From NCBI RefSeq assembly GCF_017562075.2, contig NC_054083.1:10974607-11038606 (forward strand): DNA of 64,000 bases, given 5' to 3'. This stretch comes from Anopheles merus (lineage: Eukaryota > Arthropoda > Insecta > Diptera > Culicidae). The notes beneath the pieces were generated by a model. That model was not told where the DNA came from, did no database searches, and was given only the letters and a program-made list of their open reading frames with translations. A program made the position numbers and the translations under genes. Each line of letters begins with the position of its first letter. Position 1 is the first letter of the stretch. Of the stretch, positions 58,601 to 64,000 are shown piece after piece.

Positions 58601-61600
58601 ATCACAAAAAATGGCCGTGTCCGTGTATGGAGATTTATTGTGTCGATAGCAGATCCACAGCGACGGTCCGGAAGCACCAACTTGGGACCTTTCGGTGCTG
58701 CAGCTGTAGCGCTCTCGTCCGGCATAGCTTAATTACCAGTCACCGTTCTTTGGCCGTTCTTTGGTGAGCTTAATACGGTTGCCATAAATCTTCCGGCATG
58801 TCGAATGCGCTTTGAATAAATGTCTCCTTTGAACCGTGAACGAATGTCAAACTACAAACAGCTTTTGCGAGGGCCTGGGAAAAGCGGGATCTATCTTACC
58901 CCGCATTGAGCCGTCATCGTATTCTGTGTTTCGTTTATCACTTGGTCAGCCACCGGGAGGTGTGACGCTGTTTCGTATTTGTGGCGCAGGTTATCTCTCC
59001 TTTGCGTGTCGTTTTCTCAGATCCGAAGCAAAGGCTGACGGTACGGCCGACCGTACGATTTACGATCAGCTCGAGTGCACCGGCCCGAGCGATTGTCGCG
59101 TTTCCACAAGCCGGGAAGTGCCCGGTGGAAAAACCACTTCACAAATCCGTTGTGACATCACTATCTCTTCGTTCAATCTCAAAACCGCAATAAAATGGAG
59201 GCGAATCGAAAACAGCCGGCCGCTGCAAAGCACCTCTCCCCTCCCCCCATTCTCATGTACGATTGATGGCATTTGCTTTCCATACAAAGCATGAATTACG
59301 GGATTTGCCAGGCGGTGGACGATTGATATTAAACACCAAATAAAACACTTTAATATCAATTTTCTTGATCCCCTTAGGGCTGGAACCGATAAAATTGGCT
59401 ACTCGTGGTCGTGGAGGACGTGCAACAAGCTGTTAATGCTGGGACACGGACTTCTGCGATAGGGTTTTTGGTTCTATAAGATTAACGAAAGAGCTTAAGG
59501 TAAACAGTAAAGTTGTTGTACGACAACATAACAAGCTTCGAATTGCTGAAACATACAATTTCTCAGAAAACAATTTTTTTGCAATAGCTCTTTAATTTAA
59601 ACACTATCAGTTATCATTTGAATATGTGCTTACATAAAAAAATTATTTACATAGTAGAAAAATCGAAGCTTTCGTTGAAGCAGAGCTTAACGTAAACAAA
59701 AAAAGGTTATGTACAAATCATAAGACGAATGTTACTTTCCACTGTAAAACGTCTTGGATAGATTACCATTGAAAAAGTTCTCAACCTCTTATCTTGAACA
59801 CACTTGAAGATGGAGTCTGATCTTCTTTCAAATTTTCTCCCCGCATATATTATACCCCTGACATTAGCTGCAACCTAATCTGGATAAACAAAAACACCCT
59901 ACCTGACCATGCAGCCGAACAGTAACCTTCACCAAAGCTCCATCGTTCCAATTTAGTTGTTTCGCTCATTCGCAACCCCAGACCCAGACGCAATACCATT
60001 TTACCATGGTTTCGCCCCGCTCGTCGATGCCGAAGGTAAGTTATTATAACCGTCCCAGATGAGCCCAGTTTAATATGGACTCAATTTCTGCATTGCAGCT
60101 TTTTTCGAGCACAATCAACATCATCATATGCGCTTTCGTAAATAATGCATAGTGACGGCTCTTTGTTTGGGTTAGTGGTTCAGCAGATCGGTAGAAGAGT
60201 GACGCTGGACTTTCGTTTCGCTTTTGGAGGATGGGAAGGCTTGTTTTGGGGTTTATCTTGTGCTGCTGCAGATAGATACAGCTGACTAGCTACTTCGAAG
60301 CCAAACTTATTTGCGAAAGCAATAACACGGTGCAAAGATGATGAGATGCATGAGATTCATAAGTTAGTGGAAGATGCATCGACGGCTTATATTTATAATG
60401 CCAACCAATTATGCTGCATTGGGTGAAGTTGTAAACAAACTATCAAAAAACCCATGTTATTGAGTAATACTGAAAAACGAAAAAATACTGACTGAAATCA
60501 AAGGCTTAAAAAATAATAACCAACAATATAAATGTTTACTCGTTTTACCATGTTCAAAATATTAGATCATAAATGCTACCAAGAAGTTAGAAGAAGTACA
60601 AAAAACAAGGCAAATCTTTTTTTGATTTTAGTGCATTAAGAACGTGTTTTCAATTGTTTTGGTATTCGTTTTCGTTTGATATTTCCCGGACATTGTACCA
60701 TGAGAATAGTGAGAGAGGGTTACCAATAGTAGTGAGATAGTTGGTAAGAATAATGCTCGCCAATCACAGCGATGTGACAAGCATTACATTTTCACAGCCA
60801 AAAGTAAGCGACTTCAATAGAAAAAAGTGTGATGTAATAAAAAGGGAAAGGACTTCTTCCATAATCAGTAAGAACGAATATGCTCCATTGGCAACATCAA
60901 GCGTTGTATTTCATAAATTGTAAAATAAACCATTAATTGTGTAGCATTTAATTACAAAGCTTTGGTTAGCCGACTTCATATGTCTTAGTTATTATTTATC
61001 GTATACGTATTAGCGCCACCAAAAACGGCAATGATAAACTATTGCACCTTCATCGTTGCGCTGTTCACTTTACACTATGAGCAGAAAGAAAGTAAAATGT
61101 AAATCTCATTCCTCTCACACATTCCGTTCCCCGTTTGGGGGAGGATCTGTTTTGACCATCCTCCTAGAGTTTACCTTTTGAAAAATTAAATCCTTACATC
61201 CTTCACCCGGACGAACGTCGGGGTCGGAAATATTCTACTCCATAAGCATAAACGATGATAGTATCACTTACAGCATCCTGACTCTACGAGCATCCTCGAG
61301 ACGATTCGGAAAATGCTGCTGCGAACTGCCACTGAGAGCCCTAGACGTGCTAGTGAGAGAAAAAAGGCGCAACCAACAATCTCGAGCCGTTTCTTGAGCG
61401 TTCCGGGCGGCCTGGATCCTTCTGAAGGGTTCTGCGCACGCAAGCCTTCCCCAGCACACGATTCCATTAAAATCATGCTCAAGCAAGCGGTGTCCGTCGT
61501 CATCGTCGTCACGGTACGGGAAGCGTTGTTTGGAATGTGAAAGAATATGAGCCCCAACGCTCATGCCGACATTCGTTTCTGCTCTGACTGTGCCCGGAAT

Positions 61601-62593
61601 CGGGCAGGCGTAGATCATAAAACGTAAGCCCTGAGCAATGTCACTTTAATCCAGCACCGATCTCTAGCCAAACTCTTCCCTTGCACCATACCCTGTCGTC
61701 TAGAAGGGACGGCACCCGATGATGCCTTCCTATTTCATTTATGCCATAAAATATGAGCACACACAAGATGAGACTCTGCAACGCAAAGTAGTGCGAGCTC
61801 GGGAACGTTTATTTTTACATTTCCTCGTCGCCCTAGATATGACGGGTAGTGTAAAGCACGTGCCACATCCAACGCTCACTGGGCTAACCCGTATCTCATA
61901 CCTTTGGTGTGGTAGAGCAAGTTTACACGAGTGAAGGATTGTAAAAACGAAAACAACAACAAAAAAACAGGCAGGTAAGTGGGAACTTGGGTCAAAGGAA
62001 ATGTCAGAGAAACTTGAAGGAGGACGCAAAAGGACAATTATGAAGCCTTTTTGCGTTTGAAATGTTTAGGTTTCACATTTTGTGAGTAAATATTTGTCAT
62101 TGTATCTGAAAAAAAATATAAATAAATAATACAGTAATGTGAATGATGCATTAATGCTTGTTTTACATAAACACAGCATAGATTCATTTGGAATGTTTGA
62201 TTGTAGTACCCCTATGTAATATAATACGACTATATATAAAAATTAATAAGAAGTATCCAGATAATATAAATAATTATCAACCAATACGGCCTTTTCGGAC
62301 CGTTCCTCCTGAATAAAAAAATATAAATTATCATTAAAAAATATTATTACAAATGATTCTTCACTTTTTATTATTTATTCAAAACATTTTTTAATTTAAG
62401 GACTTCAAATTATCTTACTTTTTGCATAAATACCTAAAGATATTTAGCTAGTGAATGAAAATATCAACAACCAGGTCTGTTTAAAAAGTTAAAATACAAT
62501 AAAAACACATGACAGGCAAAACATGCATTGGAATAACATGTGTATTATTGGTATGAAAACTTTTGCAATTTTTTTCACTTAGGATAAACGTAT
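58601..62593. other. Non-coding spacer
   Basis: 58640-59470 and 61070-62040 are GC-richer; the frames there (for example plus strand 58836-59294) have no motif. 59470-61060 and 62040-62590 are AT-rich. No gene supported. Confidence 0.3.
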
Positions 62594-63583
62594 TATAGTG
62601 GTGGTAGTACCAATAGTGGTGGTAGTACCAATAGTGGTGGTATTGCACTAAAATGCGTCTTATACGACAGATTAACAGTAGTTAAGTTATTTATGATAGT
62701 GTGACATGTTCTCTGGCCATTTACAAAGAGTTTAAAAGTCAAATGGGGCCATTTCGTTACATATTGACCGAAAAACCCATTGTTTTGTGAAATGTGTCAA
62801 CTTTTTTCCAAAATCCATAGGATTGCATAACGAAACTCATATTTTTTGTTAACGTTTTAAATGACCACATAACAACGCAATCATTAGTATTTCAACATAA
62901 TTGTTATCAAATGATATTGTTTAATTTAAATGTATTACCTTCTGACCATATTTACATATTTTTAAGTGTTTTTTATGATAGTGCCATTTTATGTACGCAA
63001 AATAGGCATGTTCATATAGTGGTTATAGTCATAAAATTAGTAAAAACACAATTTACAATTTATATTTTTCCCTGATATTTTAGCATGTCTTATTGTTTTC
63101 ACTAAACTAAGCAACAGAAGTAAGTTTCCTTCAAGTAATTTTCCAAACAAAGGCCAAAATTCGCAAGCATACTCTTCCGAGTGTAGGTAGACTACAGTCG
63201 TTATACAATACTTTAGTCAATATTTGAATCACTCAATTTATAAAATGTTTACAATCAAATTATGTAAGAAATTAAAATTATGACAGTAATCCTTTCTATT
63301 CATATCGAAAGAGCTTCAAAGCTAAGTTCCATTAATATTATACACAGTTTTTTTGTATCTTTCTTTACCACTACTATACCACTACAAAATAGTGACGAAA
63401 ATATGTATTTTTCGAAAATTTATTGTGTTTGATGGTTACAAATAGATTTGATTACGAAGAGAAAACTTGTTCCAGTTGCTATATGTTTAAATATTCAAAA
63501 ATTTACCTTCCTGACTCCTTAACTCTTTTAAATCACATATTTACCACTAAAACTTGCACCACTATTGGTACATTTACCCTATA
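62594..63583. mobile_element. Inverted-repeat element, 990 bp, with tandem left end
   Basis: The left terminus TATAGTGGTGGTAGTACCAA and the inverted right terminus TATAGGGTAAATGTACCAAT agree at about 20 of 27 positions. The left end carries a tandem of an 18-bp unit ATAGTGGTGGTAGTACCA (62595 and 62613, plus a partial third). The interior is AT-rich without a frame. Target duplication was not resolved. Confidence 0.55.
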
Positions 63584-64000
63584 AATTTAAAAAACTAAAT
63601 CTTTAGGTTACACACAATTATTGATGAAAAATTCATTTTTCATACTAAAATTTGTCCGAGTTTCAGACATCGGGGCAAACGTTTTGTTAGCCTATACAAC
63701 ATACAAAGAATCGCTAAGACGCTATGTCATATACAATGCTCACTAAATAGGCTTCATTGTTCACTAGGTTCGTTTCAACGTTTTAAAATGTTTGTACCAT
63801 ATGTGTGACATTTCTAACAAAATAAAAATAAATTACAGGAGAATTACATTTATTTTCTTTAGACATAAATTACATTACAGTATCCATAGCTACCATTCTT
63901 GAAAAAGTCACATAATAAGCGACCTGCAAAACGGAAAGAATTACCTCAATAAAAATGCACAGTATCGATCGTATCAATCCTTGACATAATTTGCTATCTG
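63584..64000. other. AT-rich spacer at window end
   Basis: No gene or repeat recognised. Confidence 0.3.

Noticed and set aside
58836..59294. 152-codon plus frame and a 70-codon plus frame at 58981
   Set aside because: They overlap in different frames in a GC-richer block. There is no domain, and the possible splice acceptor before the second has no partner.

Overview
The window looks like insect nuclear DNA, most probably from a mosquito and plausibly Anopheles. Genes are sparse and carry short spliceosomal introns. Spacers are AT-rich with more GC-rich blocks between them. The mobile elements fit a mosquito: roughly 210-bp tRNA-headed SINEs, a BEL/Pao LTR retrotransposon, Jockey/CR1-type reverse transcriptase remnants and many short inverted-repeat elements. 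The genus is inferred from this style, not from a search.

Confident genes are few. At 1.75-3.0 kb lies RpL15, complete, with a TCT-type ribosomal-protein start site, a short untranslated first exon and two coding exons. Its second intron holds a box C/D snoRNA whose guide matches U14. At 42.9-45.1 kb two short-prodomain caspase genes lie tail to tail. They share exon structure and catalytic residue numbering (H127, C169), so they look like an inverted duplicate pair. An isolated coding-like exon (51.0 kb), a short minus-strand ORF just past RpL15 (3.2 kb) and a possible minus-strand spliced exon (41.8-42.2 kb) are weaker candidates.

The largest feature is a full-length BEL/Pao LTR retrotransposon on the minus strand (26601-34879). 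It has 315-bp LTRs that differ at one base by eye, 5-bp target duplications (TATGT), a candidate primer-binding site, a polypurine tract, an open gag-pol and an open envelope gene that resembles baculovirus-F/errantivirus-type fusion proteins. It sits inside a decayed non-LTR reverse transcriptase, whose conserved motif reads through when the insertion is ignored. A second decayed non-LTR element lies at 13.8-15.2 kb.

The rest is largely repeats: eight tRNA-derived SINE copies in two subfamilies sharing one 3' tail, three small TA/CAG...CTG elements (pogo/Tigger style), one TTAA-flanked piggyBac-style element, four other inverted-repeat elements, two sets of longer dispersed repeats and several large microsatellites. 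Long stretches between these show no gene I can support; they could be intergenic or introns of a gene whose exons lie outside the window.
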